A stretch of DNA of 64,000 nt from Fortiea contorta PCC 7126 (GCF_000332295.1 NZ_KB235930.1:2685395-2749394), one strand, 5' to 3'. Shown: positions 17,520 to 27,144, counted from the stretch's first letter. Translations and numbers: made by a program. Notes: a model not told the origin generated them from the letters alone.

Positions 17520-17735
17520 TTATATCCTTGCTGGCTTCAAAAATAGCCAAGCGATGAAGAATGTAGCTGCGGTGAATAGTTGCGTTATGTCGGAAGCGGA
17601 TAGATATCCGTCTGCAAAGGAAGCAATGCTGCGGTCTGTGATTCCAAAAACCCAAGATGAGAGGCCAAATAGCCAAATCCCATTTTTGAGATTTCCCAGA
17701 AACTGTTTAGAGTCTGATGATGGTTGGTTGTTCAT
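17520..17735 (-). CDS. Small hypothetical membrane protein
   Basis: A 71-aa frame with a polar start (MNNQPSSDSKQFLGN) and a hydrophobic C-terminal half (LFTAATFFIAWLFLKPARI). No family is recognised and no clear ribosome binding site precedes it. The opposite strand is also open here, so it is a tentative call. Confidence 0.4.
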   Translation of the reverse strand: MNNQPSSDSKQFLGNLKNGIWLFGLSSWVFGITDRSIASFADGYLSASDITQLFTAATFFIAWLFLKPARI

Positions 17736-18232
17736 AGTTGTTTGCTCGGTTGATAAGAAATCTTGTGAGCTATGCAGAAATTCTCGCCAGGGCTTTTACT
17801 GATTTTTGGCGTTGAATTTATATCTATATTAATAAATATTTCAGAAGCTTGACTAAACTCCCCAAAGGTACATATTGGTTTCTTGACATTCTGTCTTTGG
17901 TTCTGTGGCTGTAGGTGGACGGAAAGTTTTCTGGTTCACGCTTGGGGGTGTGCTCAAGAAGCCAACATAGTGATAGTTTTAAACGCAGAGTGACGCAGCG
18001 AAAAGTTTGTGGGGAAGGTCTCCTTCTTACAAAGTTTGGCGGGACGGAAACCGACACCGCCAACTTTGCGCTTCCACAAAACTTTTCAAGACAAAGGTGA
18101 ACGCTAAGGTACGCGGAGTTTTTTTTGAGAAATTTTTGTCTGAGGTGGAAAGGTGATTTCTGTCTTTGGATACTGATCTTTTTGGGGCAGAAGCTAGTTA
18201 AATGGAGGAGGTATCAAGATTTAATAGATTTA
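17736..18232. other. Intergenic region with a structured repeat
   Basis: About 500 bases without a convincing gene between the small membrane protein and uvsE. It holds the inverted repeat at 18001-18086, bordered by cyanobacterial filler sequence (AAACGCAGAGTGACGCAGCG before it, GAACGCTAAGGTACGCGGAG after it). Confidence 0.5.
18001..18086. repeat. Two-step inverted repeat, about 86 bp
   Basis: The outer arms are AAAAGTTTGTGGGGAAGG (18001) and CTTCCACAAAACTTTT (18071). The inner arms are CAAAGTTTGGCGG (18030) and CCGCCAACTTTG (18057). The whole can fold into one long hairpin or into a hairpin within a hairpin. It lies between direct copies of an ACGCAGAG/ACGCGGAG-type sequence, like a small non-autonomous element. 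Confidence 0.55.
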
Positions 18233-19189
18233 ATGACTGCAATCCAGCCTCCGTTTTTAACTAATCTAGAGCCTCTGCAAAAAACTTTGACCCCGGAGTT
18301 AGGGCTGGTTTGTATTACTGCTGATAAACAGGTGCGCTTTCGGACGATGACGCGCACCCGCTATTTGCAACTGAGTCGGGAAAAACAGGAAAGCGGTCTG
18401 CGAGAAATTTATCAGCACAATTTGCAACGTCTATTCACAGCTTTGGATTTTTGTCAAGAAAATCAAATTCGTCTATATCGCATGTCTTCGGGTTTGTTTC
18501 CTTTGAGTGATATGGAAGACAACATCGGAGCAGATATCTTGGAGGAGATGAGTGCAGATTTAGGGAAAATTGGTGAGAAGGCAGAAAAGTTGCAGATCAG
18601 AATGGTGTTACACCCGGATCAATATGTGGTGTTGAGTTCTGATTCTGCGGATGTGGTGCAAACAAGCATAAAAATTTTAGAACGACACGCCCGCACAATG
18701 GATTTGCTGGGTTTACCTCGTTCTCCTTGGTCGTTGATGAATATTCATGGTGGCAAATCTCAACGTCTAGAGCAATTGGTGAGAGTTATTTGTGAATTAC
18801 CACCCGCTATTAAAAGCCGCTTGACTTTTGAGAATGATGAATATGCTTACAGCGGTAGTGAAATTTTAGCGGTGTGTGAAGCGACTGGTGTCCCGATGGT
18901 TTTTGATGCTCATCACCATATTTGCCACGAAAATCTAGATAGCTATGATGATCCGAGTGTCGCCGCTATGTTTTACGCGGCGCGAGAAACCTGGGAAAAT
19001 CCAGATTGGCAATTAGTGCATATTTCTAATGGTGAAACGGCTTTCCGTGACAGAAAACACAGCGATATGATTACGGCTATGCCTGATGTCTATCACCAAG
19101 CGCCGTGGATTGAAGTTGAAGCGAAACAAAAAGAAGTAGCGATCGCTCATTTGCGTTCTTGGTGGCTAATAGAGAATAATCACAAATAA
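18233..19189 (+). CDS. uvsE: UV damage endonuclease
   Basis: TIM-barrel endonuclease (318 aa) that nicks DNA 5' to UV photoproducts. Family motifs are LGLVCITADKQVRFRTMTRT, RLYRMSSGLFPL, MVLHPDQYVVLSS, MNIHGGK, LTFENDE, VFDAHHH and the C-terminal HSDMI and EVEAKQKE, which supply the metal-binding His, Asp and Glu residues. The frame is open to 18125; the ATG at 18233 (MTAIQPPFLTN) is chosen because the upstream residues do not resemble the family. A purine-rich GGAGGAGG lies 20 bases upstream. Confidence 0.9.
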   Translation: MTAIQPPFLTNLEPLQKTLTPELGLVCITADKQVRFRTMTRTRYLQLSREKQESGLREIYQHNLQRLFTALDFCQENQIRLYRMSSGLFPLSDMEDNIGADILEEMSADLGKIGEKAEKLQIRMVLHPDQYVVLSSDSADVVQTSIKILERHARTMDLLGLPRSPWSLMNIHGGKSQRLEQLVRVICELPPAIKSRLTFENDEYAYSGSEILAVCEATGVPMVFDAHHHICHENLDSYDDPSVAAMFYAARETWENPDWQLVHISNGETAFRDRKHSDMITAMPDVYHQAPWIEVEAKQKEVAIAHLRSWWLIENNHK

Positions 19190-19238
19190 GGTAGTTTGTT
19201 TGTGTCTTCGCGCCTGTGCGTGAGATCATGGAAAAGTT

Positions 19239-20837
19239 ATGGCGATCGCAATCGATTTCGGTACTAGCAACACAGTTATTGCTCGGTGGAACCCTATCAC
19301 TCAAAAACCAGAAACTCTGACTCTACCTGGTTTATCGATTCAACAAGGCCTCAACCCGCCGTTGATTCCTAGCTTGGTGTATGTGGAAGAAGCTAGCCAG
19401 GGTAAAGTTATTGTAGGGCAACAAGTGCGCGATCGCGGTCTTGACCTGAAAAATGCAGCTAGGTTTTTCCAGAGTTTCAAGCGTGGTATCGGTGCGGATA
19501 TCCAAGGCTTTTTACCGGAATTAGACGGAGAAAATGTCTCTTTTGAGCAAGTGGGACAATGGTTTTTGACTCAGGTGATTGAGCAAGTAGCATCTGCAGA
19601 GGGTGGGCTAGATTCTCTAATTTTAACGGTGCCTGTAGACAGCTTTGAAACCTATCGCTATTGGTTGGGACAAGTTTGTCAATCCTTGGCTGTAGAACAA
19701 GTGCGGATGTTAGATGAACCTACAGCCGCAGCGCTGGGTTATGGCTTGGCTGATCAAGAAATTTTGCTGGTGATTGACTTTGGCGGTGGTACTTTAGATT
19801 TATCATTGGTGCGGTTAGATAAAAGTGCCCAGGGAAATTACAACCCCGTAGGCTTTCTCTTGAAATGGGGTGAGAAATCTTTAGCAGCAGATTCTAAGCA
19901 AAAAGTCAAGACGGCGCGTGTATTGGCGAAAGCTGGACAAAACCTAGGTGGGACTGATATTGACAACTGGTTAGTGGATTACTTTGCTCAAACTCAAGGC
20001 TTGGCGACCAGTCCTTTGACTACAAGATTAGCTGAACGGGTGAAAATTCAGTTATCGACTCAAAACCAAGCTAGCGAAGTTTATTTTGATGATGAAACGT
20101 TTACCAGTTATGAGTTAGAACTCAACCGCGAAACTTTAGAAAATATCCTCAAAGAGCATGGATTTTTTGAGCAATTAGATGATTCTATGGCGAATTTATT
20201 ACAACAAGCACGACGCCAAGGAATCGAACTTGCAGATATTAACGCAGTTTTGTTAGTTGGTGGGACAGCACAACTACCAACAGTGCAGACATGGGTGAAG
20301 CAATATTTTGAGCCTGGAAAAATTCGCAGCGATCGCCCTTTTGAAGCGATCGCCCAAGGAGCGCTACAGCTAGCCCAAGGCGTGGAAATCAAGGATTTTC
20401 TTTACCATAGTTATGGTGTCCGTTATTGGGATCGTCGTCAACAAAAGCACAGTTGGCACCCAATTATTAGAGCGGGACAAGCTTATCCTATGAATCAGCC
20501 GGTAGAATTAGTTTTAGGTGCGTCCTTAGAAAATCAACCCAGTATTGAATTAATTATGGGAGAATTGGGAGCAGAGACAGGCGCAACTGAAGTGTATTTT
20601 GATGGCGATCGCTTAATTACCCGTCGCCTCGATAGTGGAGTTACCAGCGTCAAAGTTTTGAATGATACAGAAGGCGCAAGAACGATCGCCAAACTCACAC
20701 CCCCAGGATATCCCGGAAGCGATCGCATCAAAATACTCTTTCAAATCGATGAACAACGCTTTCTCAGAATCACCGTTGAAGATTTATTGACAAATAACAC
20801 GCTGTTAAAAAATCAACTTGTAGCACAGTTGAGTTAA
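19239..20837 (+). CDS. Hsp70-family protein
   Basis: A 532-aa DnaK-like ATPase. The phosphate loops are AIDFGTSNTVIARW at the start and VIDFGGGTLDLSL near residue 175; the hinge and adenosine parts are LDEPTAAALGYG and VLLVGGTAQLPTVQ. The substrate-binding part (from about residue 385) is short and lacks a DnaK lid and EEVD-like tail, so it is a specialised Hsp70 homologue and not the housekeeping DnaK. Partner unknown. It is 49 bases behind uvsE and may share its transcript. Confidence 0.85.
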   Translation: MAIAIDFGTSNTVIARWNPITQKPETLTLPGLSIQQGLNPPLIPSLVYVEEASQGKVIVGQQVRDRGLDLKNAARFFQSFKRGIGADIQGFLPELDGENVSFEQVGQWFLTQVIEQVASAEGGLDSLILTVPVDSFETYRYWLGQVCQSLAVEQVRMLDEPTAAALGYGLADQEILLVIDFGGGTLDLSLVRLDKSAQGNYNPVGFLLKWGEKSLAADSKQKVKTARVLAKAGQNLGGTDIDNWLVDYFAQTQGLATSPLTTRLAERVKIQLSTQNQASEVYFDDETFTSYELELNRETLENILKEHGFFEQLDDSMANLLQQARRQGIELADINAVLLVGGTAQLPTVQTWVKQYFEPGKIRSDRPFEAIAQGALQLAQGVEIKDFLYHSYGVRYWDRRQQKHSWHPIIRAGQAYPMNQPVELVLGASLENQPSIELIMGELGAETGATEVYFDGDRLITRRLDSGVTSVKVLNDTEGARTIAKLTPPGYPGSDRIKILFQIDEQRFLRITVEDLLTNNTLLKNQLVAQLS

Positions 20838-20887
20838 TCTAGCAGGGAACAGGGAATAGGGTTGAAAGTCGGGGCGTGAATTATGAA

Positions 20888-21415
20888 TTACTGGCGTACA
20901 ACAACCAAGGTGCCAATTTTCGCCCATTTATACAATTGACGAGCTTGTTTCACGCGCAAATTCACACAACCGTGACTAACTGGGGTGCCAAAATTGTTGT
21001 GCCAATATGCACCGTGAATAGCGTAACCTCTGTAGAAATACATAGCATAGGGAACATCAGAAATATCATACCCCCTACCCCGCATTCGATTAATTCGATA
21101 CTTAGAATTAATCCGGAACCTACCTATTGGCGTGGGAGTCCTGCGTTTACCTGTAGAAATGCGGTAAGAGTAAACCAGCGTATCGCCTTCCCAAGCAGAT
21201 AATCGTTGTTGAGAAAGGTCAACTTCGATTCTGCGAGTCGGAGTTATTGGCTCGACGTTACCGTTGATATTTGCTGCAGCAATCTTGACCGTAGCAAACT
21301 TGGGGTCAAACGTGAGTGGCGATGACCAAACAGATGAAGCAGCCACAATTAACGCCATACCTACAAAGATATTTCGGAAGTACTGTAACCCAATGCCATT
21401 AGTTGAGGGTCGCAT
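20888..21415 (-). CDS. L,D-transpeptidase (YkuD family), copy 1
   Basis: Exported peptidoglycan cross-linking enzyme (175 aa). An N-terminal hydrophobic segment ([11 protein letters not shown]) acts as signal or anchor. The YkuD domain starts at [15 protein letters not shown]; the active site is [20 protein letters not shown], with the catalytic Cys in SHGC. It is followed on the same strand by a second copy (21533-22048) with the same layout, so the pair arose by duplication. Confidence 0.9.
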   Translation of the reverse strand: MRPSTNGIGLQYFRNIFVGMALIVAASSVWSSPLTFDPKFATVKIAAANINGNVEPITPTRRIEVDLSQQRLSAWEGDTLVYSYRISTGKRRTPTPIGRFRINSKYRINRMRGRGYDISDVPYAMYFYRGYAIHGAYWHNNFGTPVSHGCVNLRVKQARQLYKWAKIGTLVVVRQ

Positions 21416-21532
21416 CCAGCATTACCTTCTTTTTGAATCTTTCAATCGTCAATTTATTTATGTAATACCATGCTTAATTAATGAATTTTGTATTGGTTAT
21501 TGGTTATTTTTCGCTTTTTCTCTATCCCATCT

Positions 21533-22048
21533 CTACCTGTGAATCACTACTGGTGTACCAATTGATGCCCAATTGAATAACCATTTAGCGTGATTGGGTG
21601 CAAGATTCACGCAACCATGACTAACTGGAATACCGAATCTTCGATGCCAATAAGCACCATGTATTCCATAATTTCCCTGATAAAACATTGCGTGGGGAAC
21701 GTTAGGAACGTCATAGTCTCTACCCCGCATTCTCATAGATTTAATTTTGGATTGAATCTTAAAAGTACCAGTGCGGGTGGGGGTAGATTTTTTACCTGTA
21801 GAAATAGCGATCGCATAAACAGGCGTTTTCCCATCCCAAGCGATTAACCGTTGCTGAGAAAGCTTTATTTGAATCCAGCGCTGGTCTGATTTTTGCAATG
21901 TCTGGATAGTTTGAGCCACCATGCGGTTTCGGGAATTCGCCCAAACCTGATCCGTTTCTCGATTGCTCATGGTTAGGGATAGGGCTGTACCCATCACCAA
22001 TATCTGTAAACCACGCAACCACTTACTTAAAATCACACTCTTATTCAT
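21533..22048 (-). CDS. L,D-transpeptidase (YkuD family), copy 2
   Basis: A 171-aa paralogue of the neighbouring gene. It has a hydrophobic start (LVMGTALSLTMS), the YkuD domain from IQIKLSQQRLIAWDG, and the active site [20 protein letters not shown]. Only 45 bases, all heptamer repeat, separate it from the aldolase gene upstream, and the repeat replaces a normal ribosome binding site. Confidence 0.9.
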   Translation of the reverse strand: MNKSVILSKWLRGLQILVMGTALSLTMSNRETDQVWANSRNRMVAQTIQTLQKSDQRWIQIKLSQQRLIAWDGKTPVYAIAISTGKKSTPTRTGTFKIQSKIKSMRMRGRDYDVPNVPHAMFYQGNYGIHGAYWHRRFGIPVSHGCVNLAPNHAKWLFNWASIGTPVVIHR

Positions 22049-22104
22049 ACTTCATACTTCATCCTTCACACTTCATCCTTCACCCTTCACCCTTCATCCT
22101 TCAG
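22049..22104. repeat. Heptamer array CTTCATC/CTTCACC
   Basis: About eight seven-base units (CTTCATA, CTTCATC, CTTCACA, CTTCACC and variants) fill the gap between the transpeptidase start and the aldolase end, and supply the aldolase stop codon (TGA within GGATGAA on the minus strand). Same family as the arrays at 7113 and 28805. Confidence 0.75.
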
Positions 22105-22738
22105 CATTATCTAACTGTTGTATCAGTTTTTGCGCTTGCTGCGCGATTATTTGCCAATTTCCGGTTTTTACTAGATGCTGAGGAAATAATTGTCCACCTA
22201 AACCAACAGCTACCGCTCCAGCTTGTAAAAATTCTTGAGCATTGGTCAAAGTCACGCCACCAGTAGGGATCAAGGGAATATGCCCTAATGGCCCTTGTAA
22301 ACTTTTAATGTAATTAGCGCCTCCCATCGCTTCCACAGGAAACACCTTGACGCAGCTAGCACCGTGACTCCAAGCGGTAACAATTTCCGTGGGTGAGAGC
22401 GCACCAGGAATTATCGGGATATCTTGTTTAACTGCAGCTTGAATCATCGCCGTATCGACATGAGGCGAAAAGAGAAATTGTGCTCCAGCGCTGATAGCTG
22501 CGTGTAATTGCTCAACATTAAACACAGTACCCGTACCGATGATACACCCAGGCAACTCACAGCGTAATTGATCGATTAACTCAGCAGCGCGATCGCAATT
22601 CCAAGCAATTTCGATCAACTGCATCCCCCCATCAGCCACAGCCCAAGCCATTTGTCGAGCTAATTTCATTTCTGGGGCGCGAATCACAGCGATCGCTTTT
22701 TGTTCGTGCAACTTTAATAACCAAGTTTGATCAGACAT
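22094..22738 (-). CDS. eda: KDPG/KHG aldolase (2-keto-3-deoxy-6-phosphogluconate aldolase)
   Basis: Class I aldolase (214 aa) that cleaves 2-keto-3-deoxy-6-phosphogluconate into pyruvate and glyceraldehyde 3-phosphate in the Entner-Doudoroff route. AVIRAP, IEIAWN (Glu), IGTGTV, FLFSPHVD, IPGALSPTEI and the Schiff-base Lys in CVKVFPVEAMGG are family motifs. The ATG at 22738 (MSDQTW) is preferred to a TTG at 22744. It lies head to head with transketolase across about 300 bases. Confidence 0.92.
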   Translation of the reverse strand: MSDQTWLLKLHEQKAIAVIRAPEMKLARQMAWAVADGGMQLIEIAWNCDRAAELIDQLRCELPGCIIGTGTVFNVEQLHAAISAGAQFLFSPHVDTAMIQAAVKQDIPIIPGALSPTEIVTAWSHGASCVKVFPVEAMGGANYIKSLQGPLGHIPLIPTGGVTLTNAQEFLQAGAVAVGLGGQLFPQHLVKTGNWQIIAQQAQKLIQQLDNAEG

Positions 22739-22763
22739 GTTCAATAGAGCATGGGAAAGTCAG

Positions 22764-22812
22764 AAATAACAAATAACCAATAACAAATAACAAATGACAA
22801 ATAACAAATAAC
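22764..22812. repeat. Heptamer array AAATAAC
   Basis: Seven units in a row: AAATAAC with variants CAATAAC and AAATGAC. It lies in the divergent gap between eda and the transketolase gene. The same CCAATAACAAATGAC string overlaps the start codon of the gene at 39652. Confidence 0.75.
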
Positions 22813-23035
22813 TTTTTATATTTCTTCAGGAAGAGTTACTGATTACTCCATTAGAAAGAAGCAATTATGTCTGCAAATTTATACAGTGAAATCAGAAAAA
22901 AGTAAAACAACTCTTTAACAATAATCAACTTTAAGCAAAGAATTTATATCTGGTGTAAAGCCATCATCGCACCGCGTAGGTATTTCTTGGGAGATGATAC
23001 CTACCTCTTCCCTATCTTGATTGTTGGAAAAAACT

Positions 23036-24940
23036 ATGACCATACAACAGCAGCTTCAGCAATGGCACGAACTGGCACAACAGCTACGTGTCGATAGTAT
23101 TCGCGCTACAACAGTCGCTGGTTCGGGCCATCCCACCTCGTCGATGTCCCCTGCTGATTTGATGGCGGTGCTCTTAGCTGGATATCTCCGCTACGATTTT
23201 CAGCAGCCAGATAACCCCAACAACGATCGCTTTATCCTCTCTAAAGGACATGCAGCCCCATTGCTCTACTCGATGTATAAAGCCGCAGGGGCAATATCTG
23301 ATGCAGATTTGTTGTCACTGCGGCAATTTGGCAGCCCTTTTGAAGGTCATCCCACCCCGGTTTTACCGTTGGTGGATGTGGCGACGGGTTCCTTGGGACA
23401 GGGATTACCTATCGCTGTGGGTTTGGCTTTGGCGGGTAAATATTTAGACCAGCTACCATACAATGTTTGGGTATTGCTGGGTGATAGCGAAACGGCTGAA
23501 GGCTCGGTGTGGGAGGCTTTTAATCACGCTGCACACTACGGTTTAGACAACCTGATTGCCATTATTGATGTTAATCGCCTGGGTCAGCGGGGTCAAACAG
23601 AATTAGGCTGGAACACCCAAGCTTATGCTAGGCGGGCTAGGGCTTTTGGTTGGCAAGCAATTGAGATTGATGGACATGATTTCACAGAAATTGACCAAGC
23701 TTATAGCGCAGCTTTAGCCGTTAACGATCGCCCCACAGTAATTATTGCGCGGACAAAGAAAGGTAAAGGTGTAGCGGCTCTAGAAGATTTAGGAGGTTGG
23801 CACGGTAAAGCTTTAAAACCGGAAGATGAGCGCCAAGCGATCGCCGAATTAGGGGGCGATCGCCAAATTTTCACCCCGGCCCTGAAACCGGAAACCCAAG
23901 GAAAACCCGCCTTTACAGGTAATGCTCAACCATTGCAACTACCCACCTATGAGTTAGGAAAAAAAGTCGCCACCCGTCGCGCCTACGGTGATGCACTCAA
24001 AGCCTTGGGAGCCGCCCAACCAGATGTAGTAGTTTTAGATGCGGAAGTCAGTAACTCTACTTATGCGGAAGACTTCGCCGAAGCTTATCCAGAGCGCTAT
24101 TTTGAAATGTTCATTGCTGAACAGCAAATGGTAGCAGTCGCCGTAGGCTTACAGGTGCGAAAATATAAACCCTTTGCTTCCACCTTCGCCGCCTTTTTAA
24201 CTCGTGCTTACGATTTTGTACGGATGGCGGCGGTATCCCGCGCCAATATTAGGTTAGTGGGTTCCCACGCCGGAATATCCATCGGTCAAGATGGGCCCTC
24301 ACAAATGGGATTAGAAGACTTAGCGTCCTTGCGAGCGGTATGGAATAGCACAGTTTTGTATCCCTGTGACGCCAACCAAACTGCAAAATTAGTCGCACAT
24401 ATGAGCGACCTTGAAGGGGTTGTTTATCTCCGCACCACGCGAGAAAGTACACCCGTAATATACGCAGATGACGAAGATTTTGCCATCGGTGGGAGCAAGA
24501 TAGTCCGGAGTTCCGAGCGCGATCAAGTCACCGTGATTGCGGCGGGGATCACCTTGCATGAAACAATTAAAGCAGGCGATCGCCTGAAAAATGAAGGTAT
24601 CGCCATCAGAATTATCGACGCCTACTCCGTCAAGCCCATAGATGTGCAAACTCTACACCAAGCCGCACAGGACACCGAAGGTAACTTAATTGTCGTCGAA
24701 GACCACTGGTTTGAAGGTGGATTAGGCGCAGCAGTGCTTGACGCCTTCGCAGGTGAAGGTGAGGCGCCCAGCTACGACGGGCCCCCGCTCCGGTTAATTA
24801 AGCTAGCAGTCCGCGATTTACCAGGTTCGGGTACACCAGAAGAACTACTTCATGCTGCCAAAATAGACGCTGATGCGATCATTGCGGCTGTAAAATCTCA
24901 AGTTAGACAGCCTATAGGTGCATCCAGTTCTTCATATTAA
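23036..24940 (+). CDS. Transketolase
   Basis: Thiamine-diphosphate enzyme (634 aa) that moves two-carbon units between sugar phosphates. The N-terminal part has TVAGSGHPTSSMSPADLMAV, SKGHAAPLLYS, ATGSLGQGLPIAVGLAL and the ThDP motif LGDSETAEGSVWEA continuing to IDVNRLGQRG. The pyrimidine part has IAEQQMVAVAVG. The sequence is of the shorter transketolase type also found in animals, which differs from the usual bacterial TktA; most cyanobacteria carry the standard Calvin-cycle enzyme elsewhere. The ATG at 23036 is chosen over an upstream TTG at 23021. Confidence 0.88.
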   Translation: MTIQQQLQQWHELAQQLRVDSIRATTVAGSGHPTSSMSPADLMAVLLAGYLRYDFQQPDNPNNDRFILSKGHAAPLLYSMYKAAGAISDADLLSLRQFGSPFEGHPTPVLPLVDVATGSLGQGLPIAVGLALAGKYLDQLPYNVWVLLGDSETAEGSVWEAFNHAAHYGLDNLIAIIDVNRLGQRGQTELGWNTQAYARRARAFGWQAIEIDGHDFTEIDQAYSAALAVNDRPTVIIARTKKGKGVAALEDLGGWHGKALKPEDERQAIAELGGDRQIFTPALKPETQGKPAFTGNAQPLQLPTYELGKKVATRRAYGDALKALGAAQPDVVVLDAEVSNSTYAEDFAEAYPERYFEMFIAEQQMVAVAVGLQVRKYKPFASTFAAFLTRAYDFVRMAAVSRANIRLVGSHAGISIGQDGPSQMGLEDLASLRAVWNSTVLYPCDANQTAKLVAHMSDLEGVVYLRTTRESTPVIYADDEDFAIGGSKIVRSSERDQVTVIAAGITLHETIKAGDRLKNEGIAIRIIDAYSVKPIDVQTLHQAAQDTEGNLIVVEDHWFEGGLGAAVLDAFAGEGEAPSYDGPPLRLIKLAVRDLPGSGTPEELLHAAKIDADAIIAAVKSQVRQPIGASSSSY

Positions 24941-25021
24941 TTCAGTCGCCAGCATGAGGTGAGCAAACTCGATAAACTCTACGCTAATAGATAGATTCCC
25001 TCCACAAAATAGGAAGAACTT

Positions 25022-25861
25022 ATGCCCCTCTACAAACTTGAAGAATTTGACCAAAACTATCGAGAAACCTTTGGTGGTAGTGACGTTAAAGCCTTAGATG
25101 TTTACACAGAAAGCGGCATGAGAATCGGCTCAGTTGTTGATACTTTAGTAGACCAAAATGGTCGCTTTCGCTATATTGTCATCGACACTAGTTATGATTC
25201 TGCGAGTAAAAAAATTCTTCTCCCCATTGGACTATCTCGAATTAATTACCCTGCTAAACGTGTCTATGTCGATGGACTGAGTAAAGAGCAAGTAGAGCGT
25301 TTACCTGAATATCGAGAAGATATGGTCGTCGGCGAAGATTTTGAAGAAAGAGTACGCAGCGTTTATCGCTCTGGAAATAACGGCTTAAAATATAACCGTG
25401 ACACATATTCATACCAGCAAGAGCCTAATTTATACCAATTAGACGACCAATATCATCAGACTTTTAGACTTTATGAAGAACGCTTAATCGCTAACAAAAA
25501 CCGGGTGAAAACTGGAGAGGTAGCACTAGGTAAGCACATTGAAACCCAAACCGCGAGAGTTAAGGTTCCCATTGAAAAAGAGCGCGTCATTATTGAGCGA
25601 GTTTCTCCTACAGCATCAGACAGAGTTGTTGACCCCCAAGAGATAAAATTCTCTGAAGGAGAAGTAGCACGCATAGAAGTTTATGAAGAAACTCCGCAGA
25701 TTCATAAAGAAGCATTCGTCCGCGAAGAAATCCGCGTCAAGAAAGTAGTAGATCGGGACACCGTTGAAGCCCAAGAAACTATTCGACGAGAAGAATTAGA
25801 CATTGACACAGGAGATTTGCGCGTTAATGAAGGCAATATAAATCGACCTGATATCATCTAG
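25022..25861 (+). CDS. PRC-barrel and DUF2382 protein, AvaK-like, copy 1
   Basis: A 279-aa protein with two parts. Residues about 1-95 form a PRC barrel (LYKLEEFDQNYRETFGGSDV, VDTLVDQNGRFRYIVIDT, KKILLPIGLSRI); residues about 145-270 form DUF2382 (LYEERLIANKNRVKTGEVAL, VPIEKERVIIERV, EEIRVKKVV). This layout is that of AvaK, an akinete marker of Anabaena, and of stress proteins of the YsnF type. Molecular role unknown. A ribosome binding site AGGAAG precedes the ATG. Confidence 0.85.
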   Translation: MPLYKLEEFDQNYRETFGGSDVKALDVYTESGMRIGSVVDTLVDQNGRFRYIVIDTSYDSASKKILLPIGLSRINYPAKRVYVDGLSKEQVERLPEYREDMVVGEDFEERVRSVYRSGNNGLKYNRDTYSYQQEPNLYQLDDQYHQTFRLYEERLIANKNRVKTGEVALGKHIETQTARVKVPIEKERVIIERVSPTASDRVVDPQEIKFSEGEVARIEVYEETPQIHKEAFVREEIRVKKVVDRDTVEAQETIRREELDIDTGDLRVNEGNINRPDII

Positions 25862-25889
25862 ATGGTTTTGATGGCGGGTATAGTTCAAT

Positions 25890-25920
25890 GGGTGAGGGCA
25901 CAACATTGTTGTGCCCCTAC
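25890..25920. repeat. Palindrome GGGCACAACattGTTGTGCCC
   Basis: A strong hairpin followed by CTAC, a variant of the repeat at 6061-6090. It lies 29 bases behind the first DUF2382 gene and could act as terminator. Confidence 0.6.
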
Positions 25921-26120
25921 AAAAACTTATGTATTGCAATATTATTTATCTTTAAATTATGAAATGAAAATACTAACCCCTAACCTCTAACCCCTAATCT
26001 CTATATCTATTGACAAATTCCTAAACACATTAATTCAGCCGAGAGAAAGATTGATTAATGCTGAAAAAGTATCTAATTTAGTTAATAGGAGACAGCAGAA
26101 AAGCTTTAGAGGTGAAATAA

Positions 26121-27032
26121 ATGGCTCTTTATAAACTACAAGACTTTGACCCTGACTACCGCGAAACTTTTCAAGATAAAGACATCAAAGGACTTGGTGT
26201 TTACACAGAAGGATCTGACGAAAAAATCGGTTCCGTTAGTGAAGTTCTAGTCGATGATGAAGGTCACTTCCGTTACTTGGTTTTAGACTTAGGTTTCTGG
26301 ATTTTTGGCAAGAAAGTATTGTTACCAATCGGACGTTCTCGCATTGATTATAATCGCGATCGCGTTTATGCTGTTGGTCTGAATAGAGAGCAGGCAGAAA
26401 ACTTACCAGAGTTCGACGAACGTCTAGCCCTAGATTACGATTATGAAGAAAAGGTACGCGGAGTTTATCGCACTCCAGAATATGGTACCAGAGCAGTAGA
26501 ATCATCAACTTCTTTAGAATCTGCAATGCCAATGGAAGCATCAGCAACGCTGGATACAAACTATCAGCCAGCTGTTACACCTGCTTACAACCGCGATACA
26601 TACAATTATCACAACGAGCCTGCATTGTTTGGCTTGAACGAGCAAGATCATCAAACTCTCAGATTATATGAAGAACGGTTAATCGCCAACAAGCGACGCC
26701 AAAAAACCGGCGAAGTAAGTGTTGGTAAACGTATTGAAACCGAAACAGCGCGAGTCGCAGTACCAGTAGAAAGAGAGCGTGTGGTGATTGAGCGAGTCAC
26801 ACCCACAGACGCAGGAAAAGCCGTTACTCCTGGCGAAGGTGCTTTCCGTGAAGGTGAAGTAGCTCGCATGGAAATCCACGAAGAAACTCCCGACATCCGC
26901 AAAGAAACAATATTGCGCGAAGAAGTGAGAGTGAAAAAAGTTGTTGAGCAAGATACAGCTGAAGCTCAAGCAACAGTTCGTCGCGAAGAGTTAGATGTCA
27001 ATTCTCCTAACTTACCAATTGAAGAACGCTAA
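26121..27032 (+). CDS. PRC-barrel and DUF2382 protein, AvaK-like, copy 2
   Basis: A 303-aa paralogue of the gene before it, with the same PRC barrel (LYKLQDFDPDYRETFQDKDI, GKKVLLPIGRSRIDY) and DUF2382 part (LYEERLIANKRRQKTGEVSV, VPVERERVVIERV, EEVRVKKVV). The linker (residues about 115-165) is longer and rich in Ala, Ser and Thr. A hairpin at 27041-27070 follows the stop codon. Confidence 0.85.
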   Translation: MALYKLQDFDPDYRETFQDKDIKGLGVYTEGSDEKIGSVSEVLVDDEGHFRYLVLDLGFWIFGKKVLLPIGRSRIDYNRDRVYAVGLNREQAENLPEFDERLALDYDYEEKVRGVYRTPEYGTRAVESSTSLESAMPMEASATLDTNYQPAVTPAYNRDTYNYHNEPALFGLNEQDHQTLRLYEERLIANKRRQKTGEVSVGKRIETETARVAVPVERERVVIERVTPTDAGKAVTPGEGAFREGEVARMEIHEETPDIRKETILREEVRVKKVVEQDTAEAQATVRREELDVNSPNLPIEER

Positions 27033-27040
27033 TTAATTCT

Positions 27041-27070
27041 ATAGAGACGTTGCTTGTGCTTCGTCTCTAT
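27041..27070 (+). terminator. Hairpin behind the second DUF2382 gene
   Basis: ATAGAGACG (27041-27049) pairs with CGTCTCTAT (27062-27070) across a 12-base loop, followed by TCATTCATT. Position and shape suit a terminator, although the T-run is weak. Confidence 0.5.
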
Positions 27071-27144
27071 TCATTCATTAATATCACTAAACACCTTAAC
27101 TGCATTGAATTAAAATATCTCTAACTTATCAATAAATAAGCCCT

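Noticed and set aside
17515-17802. 95-aa plus-strand frame
   Set aside because: No ribosome binding site and no protein-like pattern; the opposite strand gives a better, though weak, membrane protein.
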